NCBI GenBank assembly: GCA_027448945.1
Contig: DAIDMQ010000005.1
Span: 30,832 to 94,831 of the forward strand
DNA: 64,000 nt
Origin: Gallionellaceae bacterium
Lineage (GTDB): Bacteria > Pseudomonadota > Gammaproteobacteria > Burkholderiales > Gallionellaceae
Direction of reading: 5' to 3'
Below, in pieces: positions 47,374 through 57,385 of this stretch. The notes under the pieces were generated by a model. The model made no database searches, was not told where the DNA came from, and saw only the letters and a list, made by a program, of their open reading frames with translations. Within the stretch, counting starts at the first letter, position 1; each line of letters opens with the position of its first letter. The position numbers and the translations under genes were made by a program.

Positions 47374-47796
47374 ATGCCGGTACAGTCACAAAAAGCCGCC
47401 ACCCCCTACAAAGCTAAAAAAGGGGAGGAATACATGAACCCCAAACAGCTCGCCCATTTCCGCGAGATCATGAACAACATCAAGGCTGAGTTGGGTCAGG
47501 ATATAGACCGCACGGTGCACACCATGCAAGAAGAAGCGACTGCTTTTGCAGATCCTAATGACCGCGCCACCCAAGAGTCGGATATGAGCTTGGAGCTGCG
47601 CAACCGCGACCGCGAACGCAAGTTGATCAAGAAGATCGATGAGATGCTATCTAAGATAGAGTCCGGTGAATATGGATACTGCGACAACTGTGGTATCGAG
47701 ATTGGTCTAAACCGACTGGAAGCCCGCCCTACTGCGACGCTTTGCATCGATTGCAAAACATTGGACGAAATCAGAGAGAAGCAAGTCGCCAAATAA
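47374..47796 (+). CDS. dksA: RNA polymerase-binding transcription factor DksA
   Basis: DksA binds the secondary channel of RNA polymerase and, with ppGpp, reprogrammes transcription in starvation. The 140 residues show the coiled-coil tip D60-P-N-D63-R-A65 (the D-x-x-D-x-A motif needed for activity) and a complete zinc finger C103, C106, C124, C127, so this is the classic zinc form. A G-G-A-G-A Shine-Dalgarno lies 7 bases upstream. The tRNA and translation promoters in this window with GC-rich discriminators are plausible targets. Confidence 0.96.
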   Translation: MPVQSQKAATPYKAKKGEEYMNPKQLAHFREIMNNIKAELGQDIDRTVHTMQEEATAFADPNDRATQESDMSLELRNRDRERKLIKKIDEMLSKIESGEYGYCDNCGIEIGLNRLEARPTATLCIDCKTLDEIREKQVAK

Positions 47797-47831
47797 AGCG
47801 GCGTCTGTAGTCATAAGCAGTATGAATATCA

Positions 47832-47863
47832 AAAGAGGGCGCAAACCATGCGCCCTCTTTTTT
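47832..47863 (+). terminator. Intrinsic terminator of dksA
   Basis: AAGAGGGCGCA (47833-47843) pairs with TGCGCCCTCTT (47849-47859), followed by a T run. The stem is flanked by A and T runs, so it can work in both directions. Confidence 0.92.
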
Positions 47864-47942
47864 AACGGCATAATCTCCCGGCATCAAACAGCATAAGTTT
47901 CAGCAGTTGTATGATGTGCAAAAAACTGCGGAGGAAGCGGAC

Positions 47943-48551
47943 TTGAATTTTTTGGCCCATGCACTACTAGCCGGTGACCACCCTGCTTTGATTGTGGGCG
48001 GTGTCACAGGAGACTGGATCAAAGGAACCCTGCCTGGAGCCTTACCCATCGATCTGGCGCGTGGCGTAGCCCTGCACCGCGCCATAGACAGCTATGCAGA
48101 GACCAACCCCGCCTTCTGTCGCAGTCGTGCACGCTTTTCTCCACAACGCCGTCGCTATGCAGGCATCTTGGTCGACATACTCTACGACCACCTTCTCGCC
48201 CAGCGCTGGGCTACCCTGCACTATCAAGCCTTGCATACCTATTCTTCTTTCGTCTACGGATTGATAGGAGACCGACTGCAAGATCTACCTACCGATAGTC
48301 ATGGCGCATTGAAGATGATGGCGCACGAGGACTGGTTAACCAGTTACACGCATATAGAAAGTATCGCAGACGTACTGCAACGCATGTCGCGCCGCGCTCG
48401 GCAGCCCAACCCCTTGGCACACGGGGAACAAGAGTTCCTGGCTGATATCGATGGGTTCACCAGTGATTTCGAGGAGTGGCTAGTTGCCACCCAAGAGTTT
48501 GCGCGAAACTGGCGCGAGAAAAGTAATTTGGTTTCTTACGGTAAGTTTTGA
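47943..48551 (+). CDS. acpH: ACP phosphodiesterase (AcpH, DUF479)
   Basis: AcpH removes the 4'-phosphopantetheine arm from acyl carrier protein. I chose the TTG at 47943, preceded by G-A-G-G-A-A-G, because the family begins [M]-N-F-L-A-H-x-x-L-A; this gives 202 residues. The metal-site motifs N-F-L-A-H (1-6), G-D-W-I-K-G and H-R-x-I-D are present, along with D-I-L-Y-D-H and M-A-x-x-D-W-L. It stands alone between two terminators. Confidence 0.9.
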   Translation: MNFLAHALLAGDHPALIVGGVTGDWIKGTLPGALPIDLARGVALHRAIDSYAETNPAFCRSRARFSPQRRRYAGILVDILYDHLLAQRWATLHYQALHTYSSFVYGLIGDRLQDLPTDSHGALKMMAHEDWLTSYTHIESIADVLQRMSRRARQPNPLAHGEQEFLADIDGFTSDFEEWLVATQEFARNWREKSNLVSYGKF

Positions 48552-48578
48552 AGCGTAACATCTCAACAACACACAACA

Positions 48579-48612
48579 AAAAAGCCCCGCCCAGTGATAG
48601 GCGGGGCTTTTT
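48579..48612. terminator. Bidirectional terminator between acpH and pnp
   Basis: AAAGCCCCGCC pairs with GGCGGGGCTTT (arms about 48581-48591 and 48600-48610), with A and T runs outside. It serves acpH on the plus strand and the pnp operon on the minus strand. Confidence 0.93.
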
Positions 48613-48626
48613 ACTTAGCAGACTAC

Positions 48627-50750
48627 TTACTGAGCGTCCAGAGTACTTGGAGCAGCAACAGGTGCCGGGGCGGGAATCAAAGCCTTCATACTTAGCTTCA
48701 TACGTCCCTTGTCGTCCAACTCCAGTAGCTTAACCTTCACGATCTGCCCTTCTTTTAGGTGATCGGTCACTGCCGCAACACGCTCGTGAGCAATCTGCGA
48801 GATGTGCAGCAAACCATCTTTGCCAGGCAAGATGTTAATCAAGGCACCAAAGTCCAACAACTTAACAACTGGGCCTTCGTAGATTTTACCGACTTCCACG
48901 TCCGCAACGATATCGCTGATGCGCTGTTTAGCCAATGCACCACCTTCGCTGCTCACGCAGGAAATCGTGATGTTGCCATTGTCATCGATATCGATAGTGG
49001 TACCTGTCTCTTCGGTCAGTGCACGAATCACCGCACCGCCCTTACCAATCACATCACGAATCTTGTCAGGACTGATCTTCATCTTGATCATGCGTGGTGC
49101 GAACTCTGAAACTTCAGTACGTGCAGTAGGCATAGATTGCTTCATCAGACCGAGGATGTGCATACGGCCTTCACGTGCTTGTATCAGCGCCGCCTGCATG
49201 ATCTCTTTGGTAATCCCATTAATCTTGATGTCCATCTGCAGAGCAGTCACACCAGTCTCGGAACCTGCCACCTTAAAGTCCATATCACCCAGATGATCTT
49301 CATCACCCAAAATGTCGGTCAACACTGCAAAACGGTTACCTTCTTTGATCAACCCCATCGCGATACCGGCCACATGCGCCTTGAGTGGCACACCTGCATC
49401 CAGCAGTGACAAGCAACCGCCGCATACCGACGCCATAGAACTGGAACCGTTGGATTCAGTGATTTCAGACACAACACGCACCGCATAGCCGAAATCTTCA
49501 ACGCTAGGCAATACCGCCACCAGCGCGCGTTTAGCCAAACGACCATGGCCGATCTCGCGACGCTTAGGTGTACCGACACGACCCGTTTCACCAGTTGAGT
49601 ATGGCGGGAAGTTGTAATGCAGCATGAAGCGGTCTTCGTATTCACCCTGCAAACTATCGATCTTTTGCGCGTCACGGATGCTGCCCAATGTTGCGACCAC
49701 GATGCCTTGTGTTTCACCGCGCGTGAACAATGAAGAACCATGGGTACGTGGCAACACGCCGTTACGGATGGTGATAGGACGCACCGTACGTGTGTCACGA
49801 CCATCGATACGAGGTTCGCCGCTAAGGATCTGGCCGCGCACAATCTTGGCTTCCAAAGCACCGAACAAATCATTGATCTGATTTTTGTCTACGTCCGCGA
49901 ACTCTGCAGAGATGGCCGCGATTACTTCGCTCTGGATTGCCGAGAGCGCGACTGTACGTTCTTGCTTCGAGCGGATCGCATAAGCCTGCTGCAAAGATGC
50001 TTCCGCCAGTACAGCGATACGTGCAATCAGTGCTTCGTTTTTGGCTGGTGCGACCCAGTCCCATTCGTCCTTGCCTACCGCTTCTGCCATCTCGTTGATC
50101 GCATTGATCACGATTTGCATCTGCTCATGGCCATACACCACCGCAGCCAACATAACCTCTTCGGATAATTGTTGCGCTTCGGATTCGACCATCAACACTG
50201 CACGGTCTGTACCGGCGACGACCAAATCCATCAAAGATGTTTTCAATTCTTTCGAGGTCGGATTGAGCAGATACTTTCCATCAGCATAGCCCACGCGCGC
50301 CGCGCCTATCGGGCCGTCGAATGGGATACCGGAGATCGCCAATGCAGCGGACGCACCAATCATCGCGGGAATGTCGGAATCAATCTCAGGATCAGATGAC
50401 ATCACGGTCGCAACAATCTGCACTTCGTTGTAGAAACTTTCCGGAAACAGGGGACGCAAAGGACGATCGATCAGACGTGAAGTCAGGATCTCCTTCTCGC
50501 TAGGACGGCCTTCGCGCTTGAAGAAACCACTAGGAATCTTACCGGCAGCATAAGTGCGCTCTTGATAATCCACAGTCAGTGGGAAGAAGTCTTGCTCTGG
50601 CTTGGCATTTTTCCTGCCAACCACAGTAACTAAAACTGTCGTGTCACCCAGGCTCACCATAACAGCGCCTGTCGCCTGACGAGCGATCTCGCCAGTCTCG
50701 ATGGTCAGTTGATGATTGCCGTAGACGAATGATTTTTTATAGTGACTCAA
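48627..50750 (-). CDS. pnp: Polyribonucleotide nucleotidyltransferase (PNPase)
   Basis: PNPase degrades RNA 3'-5' by phosphorolysis. The 707 residues have two RNase PH domains (about 1-140 and 300-545, the second with G-G-S-S-M-A-S-V-like [12 protein letters not shown] and the catalytic [14 protein letters not shown]), an internal helical domain, a KH domain (I-G-K-G-G-A-V-I, about 560-575) and an S1 domain (about 620-690). It is the last gene of the rimP-nusA-infB operon, after rpsO and a pair of stem-loops. Confidence 0.97.
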   Translation of the reverse strand: MSHYKKSFVYGNHQLTIETGEIARQATGAVMVSLGDTTVLVTVVGRKNAKPEQDFFPLTVDYQERTYAAGKIPSGFFKREGRPSEKEILTSRLIDRPLRPLFPESFYNEVQIVATVMSSDPEIDSDIPAMIGASAALAISGIPFDGPIGAARVGYADGKYLLNPTSKELKTSLMDLVVAGTDRAVLMVESEAQQLSEEVMLAAVVYGHEQMQIVINAINEMAEAVGKDEWDWVAPAKNEALIARIAVLAEASLQQAYAIRSKQERTVALSAIQSEVIAAISAEFADVDKNQINDLFGALEAKIVRGQILSGEPRIDGRDTRTVRPITIRNGVLPRTHGSSLFTRGETQGIVVATLGSIRDAQKIDSLQGEYEDRFMLHYNFPPYSTGETGRVGTPKRREIGHGRLAKRALVAVLPSVEDFGYAVRVVSEITESNGSSSMASVCGGCLSLLDAGVPLKAHVAGIAMGLIKEGNRFAVLTDILGDEDHLGDMDFKVAGSETGVTALQMDIKINGITKEIMQAALIQAREGRMHILGLMKQSMPTARTEVSEFAPRMIKMKISPDKIRDVIGKGGAVIRALTEETGTTIDIDDNGNITISCVSSEGGALAKQRISDIVADVEVGKIYEGPVVKLLDFGALINILPGKDGLLHISQIAHERVAAVTDHLKEGQIVKVKLLELDDKGRMKLSMKALIPAPAPVAAPSTLDAQ

Positions 50751-50787
50751 GATAACCCCTTTGGACTTTGATTGTCAGACATGACAT

Positions 50788-50849
50788 GACGCGGCAGTGC
50801 GTCAAAAACAGGACAGGCTAAAACAACTCGGGCCGCTATCGCGACCCGG
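50788..50849 (-). promoter_or_regulatory. Stem-loops between rpsO and pnp
   Basis: Two hairpins lie in the 111-base gap. An 8-bp stem with a GATA loop (50830-50849) follows rpsO by 12 bases, and a smaller GACGC/GCGTC stem (50788-50803) lies nearer pnp. In E. coli, structures at this place serve as the rpsO terminator and the RNase III site for PNPase autocontrol; the same role here is inferred. Confidence 0.55.
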
Positions 50850-50861
50850 CTTGCAACAGAA

Positions 50862-51131
50862 TTACTTACGAATCGAGAGACGTTCGATCAGTGTGCGGTA
50901 GCTCGCATCGTTTTCGCGCTTGAGGTAGTCAAGCAGCTTACGACGACGGCTAACAAGGCGCAGCAAACCACGGCGTGAATGGTGGTCTTTGCTATTGCTC
51001 TTGAAATGTTCTGTCAGATAAGTGATACGTGCTGTAATCAATGCTACTTGCACTTCTGGGGAACCAGTGTCGCTCTGTGCGCGTTGAAAGTCCGTAACGA
51101 TTTGCGCTTTTTGCGCGGCTGTAATTGCCAT
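50862..51131 (-). CDS. rpsO: 30S ribosomal protein S15
   Basis: S15 binds helices 20-22 of 16S rRNA early in small-subunit assembly. The 89 residues match the normal length and pattern: [16 protein letters not shown] (about 14-29), [15 protein letters not shown] and [12 protein letters not shown]. It lies between truB and pnp in the standard order. Confidence 0.98.
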   Translation of the reverse strand: MAITAAQKAQIVTDFQRAQSDTGSPEVQVALITARITYLTEHFKSNSKDHHSRRGLLRLVSRRRKLLDYLKRENDASYRTLIERLSIRK

Positions 51132-51182
51132 TGGTTTAACACTCCTAAAAAAAGTTGCGCATTCTAACCCTGAATGCTGTTA

Positions 51183-52118
51183 TTACTCAACCCCAATTTG
51201 TGGGGAAACTATAGTCGCAGCCTGCTTGGCCAGACTAGACAGCAGTCGTTCAGGTGCAAGACGCCTTCCTTGCAACAACCCGACACCCGCAAAGCCCTGC
51301 GGCCCATACAAACTCACCCTGCCATCCGGCAGCCCAGTATCCAGTCCCAATCGCTGGCCTTGAGCAATGCGTTTGACCTGCACCTCGTCCAAAGTCAACT
51401 TGGGCATGGTAGGCATCAGACTATCAACTGGCATCAAACATGCCAGTCGCTGCTCTTCTGTCATTTCACTCAATTGATCCAGAGTATATGCAGCCTCCAA
51501 ATCGAGATGAGCAATGCCCGTGCGGCGCAAGGCGGTCAGATGCGCACCGCAACCTAACGCTGCACCTATATCCTCACCCAGCGTCCTGATGTAAGTCCCT
51601 TTGCTGCAACGCACACTGACATCCAGCTCCAGTCCGTTGTAGCTATGCAGTACCAACTCATGTATCACCACATCGCGTAACTCGCGCTCTATGGTCTCGC
51701 CCTTGCGTATGTACTCGTACAGCGGCTTACCTTGATGCTTGAGCGCGCTATACATGGGCGGCAATTGCTGAATAGGTCCGCGAAATTTGGAAAGTACGTC
51801 TTGCACCTGATCCAATGCAACCGCCACTTCACTACTGACCAGCACCTCACCTTCAGCATCGCCAGTCGTCGTGGTCTGCCCCAAACGCACAGTGCTGCGA
51901 TAACGCTTGTCCGCATCAAGTAAAGCATAGGAAAACTTGGTCGCCTCACCAAAGCAGATGGGTAACAAGCCAGTCGCCAAGGGATCCAAGGTGCCCGTAT
52001 GTCCGGCCTTTTCAGCTTGGAACACACGTCTCACCTTTTGCAACGCATCATTAGAACTCAGGTCCAACGGCTTATCAAATAACAAAACACCGTCTATTGG
52101 ACGATAACTACGTGCCAT
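51183..52118 (-). CDS. truB: tRNA pseudouridine(55) synthase
   Basis: TruB converts U55 of tRNAs to pseudouridine. The 311 residues show the catalytic aspartate in G-H-T-G-T-L-D-P-L-A-T-G, the K-P-x-G-x-S-like start D-K-P-L-D-L-S-S-N-D and the R-x-S-K-G-T-Y-I-R-T-L block. A C-terminal PUA-like part (about 245-305) is present. It follows rbfA by 5 bases. Confidence 0.97.
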   Translation of the reverse strand: MARSYRPIDGVLLFDKPLDLSSNDALQKVRRVFQAEKAGHTGTLDPLATGLLPICFGEATKFSYALLDADKRYRSTVRLGQTTTTGDAEGEVLVSSEVAVALDQVQDVLSKFRGPIQQLPPMYSALKHQGKPLYEYIRKGETIERELRDVVIHELVLHSYNGLELDVSVRCSKGTYIRTLGEDIGAALGCGAHLTALRRTGIAHLDLEAAYTLDQLSEMTEEQRLACLMPVDSLMPTMPKLTLDEVQVKRIAQGQRLGLDTGLPDGRVSLYGPQGFAGVGLLQGRRLAPERLLSSLAKQAATIVSPQIGVE

Positions 52119-52123
52119 GATGC

Positions 52124-52507
52124 TTAGTCGTTAGATTCGGAATCGGCAGAGTCCGCATTCAGCTTATCGCTAGCAACAGCTTTATCAATCAGATTGGACA
52201 GATGACTACCACGCTCGACAGAGGCATCGTAAACAAAATGCAATTGCGGCATGATGCGCAACTTCAAGCTGCGTGACAACTGACTGCGCAGAAAACCGCT
52301 AGCCCTATCCAAACCCTCTTGTGCCTCGGCATGCTTACCATCCAAGCGTGTGAAGAATATCTTGGCATGGGAATAATCCCCAGCCACTTCTACACCCGTG
52401 ATGGTTACCAGACGCACACGCGGATCATTGATCTCCAGGCGAACCAACTGCGCAATTTCACGCTGCATCTGCTGGGCCACTCTGTCTGTTCTCGCATAAT
52501 TCGCCAT
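52124..52507 (-). CDS. rbfA: 30S ribosome-binding factor RbfA
   Basis: RbfA helps mature the 16S rRNA 5' end and is a cold-shock factor in E. coli. From the ATG at 52507 it has 127 residues beginning [14 protein letters not shown]; the open frame extends further upstream inside infB but the family start fits here. The KH-like core [14 protein letters not shown] is present. The C-terminal end is acidic (D-S-A-D-S-E-S-N-D). It begins 4 bases after infB ends. Confidence 0.96.
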   Translation of the reverse strand: MANYARTDRVAQQMQREIAQLVRLEINDPRVRLVTITGVEVAGDYSHAKIFFTRLDGKHAEAQEGLDRASGFLRSQLSRSLKLRIMPQLHFVYDASVERGSHLSNLIDKAVASDKLNADSADSESND

Positions 52508-52511
52508 GTGA

Positions 52512-55250
52512 TTAAAGTGCGCGTGCGACTTCGATAATCTCGTAAGCTTCCAGCTTGTCGCCAACTTCTAGGTCGTTGAAACCCTTCAATGACAAACCGC
52601 ATTCGAAGTTATTTTTGACTTCCTTAACGTCATCCTTGAAACGTTTCAGAGAATCCAACTCACCGTCGTGAATCACTACATTGCCTCGCAATACGCGCAC
52701 CTTGGCACCACGTTTAACGATACCTTCGAGCACCATACAGCCTGCGATGGTACCTATCTTGGAGACAGTGAACACCTGGCGCACTTCCACCATACCCATG
52801 ATGCTTTCGCGCTTCTCTGGCGCCAGCATGCCGGACAATGCCGCCCTGATCTCGTCGACCATCGCATAGATGATGTTGTAGTAACGGATATCCACACCAG
52901 CAGACTCAGCCAACTTACGCGCTGCAGCATCAGCACGAGTATTAAAGCCGATGACGATAGCCTTGGAAGCCAATGCCAAGTTGATATCAGACTCGGTGAT
53001 CGCACCCACACCACCGTGAATCAGATTGACCTTCACCTCGCTGGTAGAAAGCTTCTGCAATGACTGGGCGATTGCTTCCGCCGAACCCTGTACGTCCGAC
53101 TTAACAATCAGTGACAAGGTGCGCACTTCGCCCTCGGACATCTGCTCGAACATATTTTCCAACTTGGCCGCTTGCTGTTGCGCCAACTTCACACCACGGT
53201 ATTTACCCTGACGGAACAACGCGATCTCGCGTGCACGCTTCTCATCGCTCAATACCATCAACTCTTCGCCTGCGCTTGGCACTTCAGAAAGACCCTGAAT
53301 TTCAACTGGGATAGAAGGACCGGCTTCGTTGATCGCCTTGCCATTTTCATCCAGCATCGCACGTACACGTCCAAACACAGAACCGACCAATACCGCATCA
53401 CCGCGCTTCATCGTACCGGACTGTACCAATACGGTTGCAACAGGGCCTTTACCTTTATCCAAGCGAGCCTCTATGACCAGACCCTTTGCATTGCTTGCAC
53501 GAGGTGCTTTCAATTCCAGCACTTCCGCCTGCAACAACACTCCTTCGAGCAATTGATCTATACCTTGACCAGACTTGGAAGAGACTTCGACGAACATTGC
53601 ATCACCACCCCAATCTTCCGGGACTACGCCTTCCGCAACTAATTCCTGCTTGACTCGCTCACTATTGGCATCTGGCTTGTCAATTTTGGTTACAGCGACC
53701 ACCAACGGCACATTACCGGCTCTCGCATGAGCAATCGCCTCCTTGGTCTGCGGCATCACGCCGTCGTCCGCCGCAACCACCAATATCACAATGTCGGTCG
53801 CTTTCGCGCCGCGTGCGCGCATCGCCGTAAACGCTTCGTGACCTGGCGTATCGAGAAAAGTAATCATACCGCGTGGTGTATCCACGTGATATGCACCAAT
53901 GTGCTGCGTAATACCGCCCGCCTCTCCTGAAGCAACGCGGCTACGACGAATATAGTCCAGCAAAGAAGTCTTACCGTGGTCGACGTGCCCCATTACAGTT
54001 ACTACTGGCGCACGTGACTCTAGGGCGACATCATGATGTTCCTCTTCGTCCACCAGATAGGCATCAGGATCATCAATCTTTGCAGTCTTGGCAATGTGAC
54101 CCATCTCTTCGACCACAATCATGGCGGTCTCCTGATCGAGCACTTGATTGATCGTGACCATGGAACCCATTTTCATCAAAGCCTTGATCACTTCGATGGC
54201 CTTCACAGACATCTTTTGCGCCAACTCGGTCACAGAGATCGTTTCAGGAACTGCGACTTCGTGCACGACAGCCTCTGTAGGCATCACGAAAGACTCGCCG
54301 GCGGCGGCCTGAGACACATGCTTACTGTGCTTGTCATGACGTTTGCCACGGACAGGAGTAGCCCATGCACCGGTACGAACACCAGGCCCATTATCTTTAC
54401 CTTGAGGGCGTTTATGCGCACCAGTATCGTCGCGACGTGCAGGTTGCTTATCCGCAGACTTACCTGGCTTGGCACGCTCAACCTTGTCGCCCGGTTTGGG
54501 CGTTGGTTTGTGCAGCGTACCCACTTTGTCTACCGCAACAACCGCAGCGGGCACTGGTGCGACAACGGGGGGAGCGACTTTGACGGGCGGCCTGGCAACA
54601 CGACGCAGCACTGGAGCACCTATCATAGGTGTATCAACTGTTGCCCGGTGTTCAGTTTTAGCGACCACTACCGGCGCAGGTGAAGGCTCAACAACCAGAG
54701 GCGCAGACTCTGCAACACTAGTTGTTCCAACAACCGGCTCAGCGACACTACTAGTTTCAGCAACCGGCTCTTCAATAGCCTTAACTTTCTGGCGCGCCAA
54801 CTTGGCATGCAATTCGGCGGCCTGGCGTTCCGCCAGCTCTGCTTGCAGACGCGCTTCTTCTTCACGAACTGCACGCTGATGATCATCAACAACAGGAATA
54901 GCCGCCACATCCGCAACCGGTGCTGATTTTGCGACTTCGGCAACCAGCGTCATGGCAGGAGCCGCAACCACACGGCGCTTGCGCACTTCCACTTGAATGG
55001 TGCGTGCACGCCCTGTGTTATCGGCCTTCTTGATCTCGCTGGTTTCACGGCGCGCCAAAGTGATTTTCTTGTTGGCAGCTTCGCCGCCATGCGACTGGCG
55101 CAAGTGTGATAGTAACTGTGACTTATCAGCCTCAGATACCGGATCAGAATCCTGATTCTTTTCTATGCCGGCAGCTTTAAGTTGCTCGAGCAGCAATACA
55201 ACTGGCAGATTCAATTCAGTTGCAAATTGCGCTACGTTTAATTTTCCCAT
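52512..55250 (-). CDS. infB: Translation initiation factor IF-2
   Basis: IF-2 brings initiator fMet-tRNA to the 30S subunit with GTP. The 912 residues have an N-terminal IF2_N helical domain (about 1-55), a long charged/proline-alanine linker (about 90-330), a second IF2_N (about 335-385), and the GTPase G domain: G-H-V-D-H-G-K-T (G1), D-T-P-G-H-E-A-F (G3) and T-K-I-D-K-P-D (G4), followed by domains II-IV. The long linker may allow internal starts, as in E. coli IF2-beta. Confidence 0.97.
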   Translation of the reverse strand: MGKLNVAQFATELNLPVVLLLEQLKAAGIEKNQDSDPVSEADKSQLLSHLRQSHGGEAANKKITLARRETSEIKKADNTGRARTIQVEVRKRRVVAAPAMTLVAEVAKSAPVADVAAIPVVDDHQRAVREEEARLQAELAERQAAELHAKLARQKVKAIEEPVAETSSVAEPVVGTTSVAESAPLVVEPSPAPVVVAKTEHRATVDTPMIGAPVLRRVARPPVKVAPPVVAPVPAAVVAVDKVGTLHKPTPKPGDKVERAKPGKSADKQPARRDDTGAHKRPQGKDNGPGVRTGAWATPVRGKRHDKHSKHVSQAAAGESFVMPTEAVVHEVAVPETISVTELAQKMSVKAIEVIKALMKMGSMVTINQVLDQETAMIVVEEMGHIAKTAKIDDPDAYLVDEEEHHDVALESRAPVVTVMGHVDHGKTSLLDYIRRSRVASGEAGGITQHIGAYHVDTPRGMITFLDTPGHEAFTAMRARGAKATDIVILVVAADDGVMPQTKEAIAHARAGNVPLVVAVTKIDKPDANSERVKQELVAEGVVPEDWGGDAMFVEVSSKSGQGIDQLLEGVLLQAEVLELKAPRASNAKGLVIEARLDKGKGPVATVLVQSGTMKRGDAVLVGSVFGRVRAMLDENGKAINEAGPSIPVEIQGLSEVPSAGEELMVLSDEKRAREIALFRQGKYRGVKLAQQQAAKLENMFEQMSEGEVRTLSLIVKSDVQGSAEAIAQSLQKLSTSEVKVNLIHGGVGAITESDINLALASKAIVIGFNTRADAAARKLAESAGVDIRYYNIIYAMVDEIRAALSGMLAPEKRESIMGMVEVRQVFTVSKIGTIAGCMVLEGIVKRGAKVRVLRGNVVIHDGELDSLKRFKDDVKEVKNNFECGLSLKGFNDLEVGDKLEAYEIIEVARAL

Positions 55251-55278
55251 TTCATTCCTTTAACTACTAATTCCGATG

Positions 55279-56751
55279 TTAAGCGAACCAAGGTGCGCGC
55301 GCCGTCATGATCAACGTATTGGCGCGCTCAGCATCCATATCAACCAACTCAACCAACTCATCCACAGCCAGATCAGCCAACTGCTCCTGAGTCACGATAC
55401 CCTTGGCAGCAAGCATGCGTGCTGTCTCGGCATCCATACCATCCAACTTATTAAGGTCTTCAATCCCGTGTTCGACTTGCTCTTCGTTGGCAATAGCCGC
55501 AGTGAGCAATACATTGCGTGCACGACTTCGCAACTCTTCAACAGTCGCCTCATCGAAACCCTCAATTTCCAACATTTCCTCCAGAGGAACATAAGCGACT
55601 TCCTCCAGTGTATTGAAGCCTTCTTCCACCAAAATATTTGCAACTTCCTCATCCACATCCAGCTTCGCAATGAACAGGCCGCGGATCTTGGTAAATTCTT
55701 CAGCGTGTTTTTCGCTGGACTGCTCTACCGTCATGATATTCAGCGTCCAACCTGTCAGCTCGGAAGCAAGACGCACGTTTTGACCGCCGCGACCGATTGC
55801 TTGTGCCAGATTATCTTCTTCAACCACAACATCCATGCTGTGCTTCTCTTCATCAACAACGATGCTGCTCACTTCAGCAGGCGCCAAGGCATTGATGACA
55901 TAAGTTGCCGGATCTTCAGCCCACAGAATGATATCCACACGCTCACCCGCCAACTCATTGGTCACGCCTTGCACACGCGAACCGCGCATACCGACACAGG
56001 TACCGATAGGATCGATGCGCGGATCATTGGAGCGCACCGCGATTTTGGCACGCGAACCCGCGTCACGAGCAGAACTGACGATCTCCAAAATATTCTCTTC
56101 GATTTCAGGCACTTCCAACTCGAACAACTTGGACAGCAAATCGTTCGAGATGCGCGACAGGATGACTTGCGGGCCGCGAGCGGTACGATCAACGCGCAAT
56201 AAATGCGCTTTAACGCGATCACCTACACGCAAGTTCTCCTTGGGCACCATCTGATCGCGCGGCAACAACGCCTCGATCTTACCAAACTCGATGATGGCAT
56301 TGCCCCGCTCAACGCGCTTCACCGTACCCGACACAAGATGCTCCTTGCGATCCATGAAATCCGCCAAGATTTGCTCACGCTCCGCATCACGGATACGCTG
56401 AAAAATGACCTGCTTGGCTGCTTGCGCACCGATACGGCCGAAATCAATGGACTCCAGAGGCTCTTCGATAAATTCGCCCATCTGGATATTCGCATCGTGC
56501 TTACGAGCTTCTTCGAGCTTAATGTGCAGATCCGGCGTCTCAAAAGTCTCGTCATCCATGACTTGCCAGCAACGGAAAGATTCGTATTCGCCAGTGTTAC
56601 GGTCTATCGCGACGCGCACATCCGCCTCATCATCGAAACGCTTTTTGGTTGCGGAAGCCAAAGCAGATTCGAGCGCGCCGAACACCACTTCCTTATCCAC
56701 GTTCTTTTCGCGCGACAACGCATCTACCAATAACAACACTTCTCTGCTCAT
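55279..56751 (-). CDS. nusA: Transcription termination/antitermination protein NusA
   Basis: NusA binds RNA polymerase and nascent RNA to control pausing, hairpin termination and antitermination. The 490 residues comprise the N-terminal polymerase-binding domain (about 1-125), S1 (about 135-200), KH1 and KH2 (about 205-345, with G-x-R-G-x-R and [11 protein letters not shown]), and two acidic C-terminal repeats (about 365-490). It lies between rimP and infB. A terminator-like hairpin in the operon leader offers a route to autoregulation. Confidence 0.97.
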   Translation of the reverse strand: MSREVLLLVDALSREKNVDKEVVFGALESALASATKKRFDDEADVRVAIDRNTGEYESFRCWQVMDDETFETPDLHIKLEEARKHDANIQMGEFIEEPLESIDFGRIGAQAAKQVIFQRIRDAEREQILADFMDRKEHLVSGTVKRVERGNAIIEFGKIEALLPRDQMVPKENLRVGDRVKAHLLRVDRTARGPQVILSRISNDLLSKLFELEVPEIEENILEIVSSARDAGSRAKIAVRSNDPRIDPIGTCVGMRGSRVQGVTNELAGERVDIILWAEDPATYVINALAPAEVSSIVVDEEKHSMDVVVEEDNLAQAIGRGGQNVRLASELTGWTLNIMTVEQSSEKHAEEFTKIRGLFIAKLDVDEEVANILVEEGFNTLEEVAYVPLEEMLEIEGFDEATVEELRSRARNVLLTAAIANEEQVEHGIEDLNKLDGMDAETARMLAAKGIVTQEQLADLAVDELVELVDMDAERANTLIMTARAPWFA

Positions 56752-56817
56752 ACTATTCTCCAGCTCTACTTGTCTATTAACGATCCAGATGCGCCCGCGC
56801 TAGGCTATGCACACCAA

Positions 56818-57243
56818 TTAAAAAGTCGGCACCAAACGTGCCTTATCCAAATTCGACAACTCAACAGCCACTTGCGTGCCATCCACATCCAACTGCAATA
56901 CGCCTTCATTCGATGACACGATGATGCCCACGAAGTTCTTGCGACCCGCCATTGGCATGCGCAATTTCAATTGCGCCTTTTCACCGACGAAACGCACAAA
57001 ATCCGCCTCTTTCTTCAAAGGCCTATCCAAGCCCGGCGAAGATACTTCCAGTCTGTCGTAATCGATATTTTCGACCAAAAACAATCGCGTCAGCTGATTA
57101 CTCACAATCTGGCAATCTTCAACGGCAATACCTTCTGGCTTATCGATGAACACACGCAACATACCGCGCCCAGAGCGCTCCACATCGACCAATTCGTAAC
57201 CCAAACCGGTGACTGTGACCTCAATAACTTGTACTACATCCAT
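56818..57243 (-). CDS. rimP: Ribosome maturation factor RimP
   Basis: RimP assists 30S subunit maturation. The 141-residue protein starts at the ATG 57243 ([18 protein letters not shown]) and contains the [16 protein letters not shown] core and the S-S-P-G-L-D-R-P-L motif. The longer open frame upstream runs through the leader hairpin and is not coding. It is the first gene of the rimP-nusA-infB-rbfA-truB-rpsO-pnp operon. Confidence 0.96.
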   Translation of the reverse strand: MDVVQVIEVTVTGLGYELVDVERSGRGMLRVFIDKPEGIAVEDCQIVSNQLTRLFLVENIDYDRLEVSSPGLDRPLKKEADFVRFVGEKAQLKLRMPMAGRKNFVGIIVSSNEGVLQLDVDGTQVAVELSNLDKARLVPTF

Positions 57244-57261
57244 AAAATCGCGACCCACAAA

Positions 57262-57282
57262 TAAAAAACGGGCTCGAAGCCC
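57262..57282 (-). terminator. Leader terminator/attenuator before rimP-nusA
   Basis: On the minus strand GGGCT-TCG-AGCCC (57270-57282) is followed by G then T6. It lies between the promoter at 57300-57328 and the rimP ATG at 57243, 19 bases from the ATG. It could end nadE transcripts, or attenuate the nusA operon. Confidence 0.7.
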
Positions 57283-57299
57283 ATCACAAAACGCGCCGC

Positions 57300-57328
57300 A
57301 TTGTATCAAACTCGGCACCAAATGGAAA
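57300..57328 (-). promoter_or_regulatory. Promoter of the rimP-nusA-infB operon
   Basis: On the minus strand TTTCCA (57323-57328) and TACAAT (57300-57305) are 17 bases apart. A GC-rich GCGGCGCG follows the -10. The predicted start near 57293 gives a leader of about 50 bases containing the hairpin above. Confidence 0.7.
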
Positions 57329-57385
57329 CTGCTTAATGCTCAAATAGATGTACCCAAGTCACAACAGGCACATCCGACATGCGGA

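Noticed and set aside
55276..56202. 308-residue open frame opposite nusA
   Set aside because: Long only because of nusA codon bias; nusA domains are unambiguous on the other strand.
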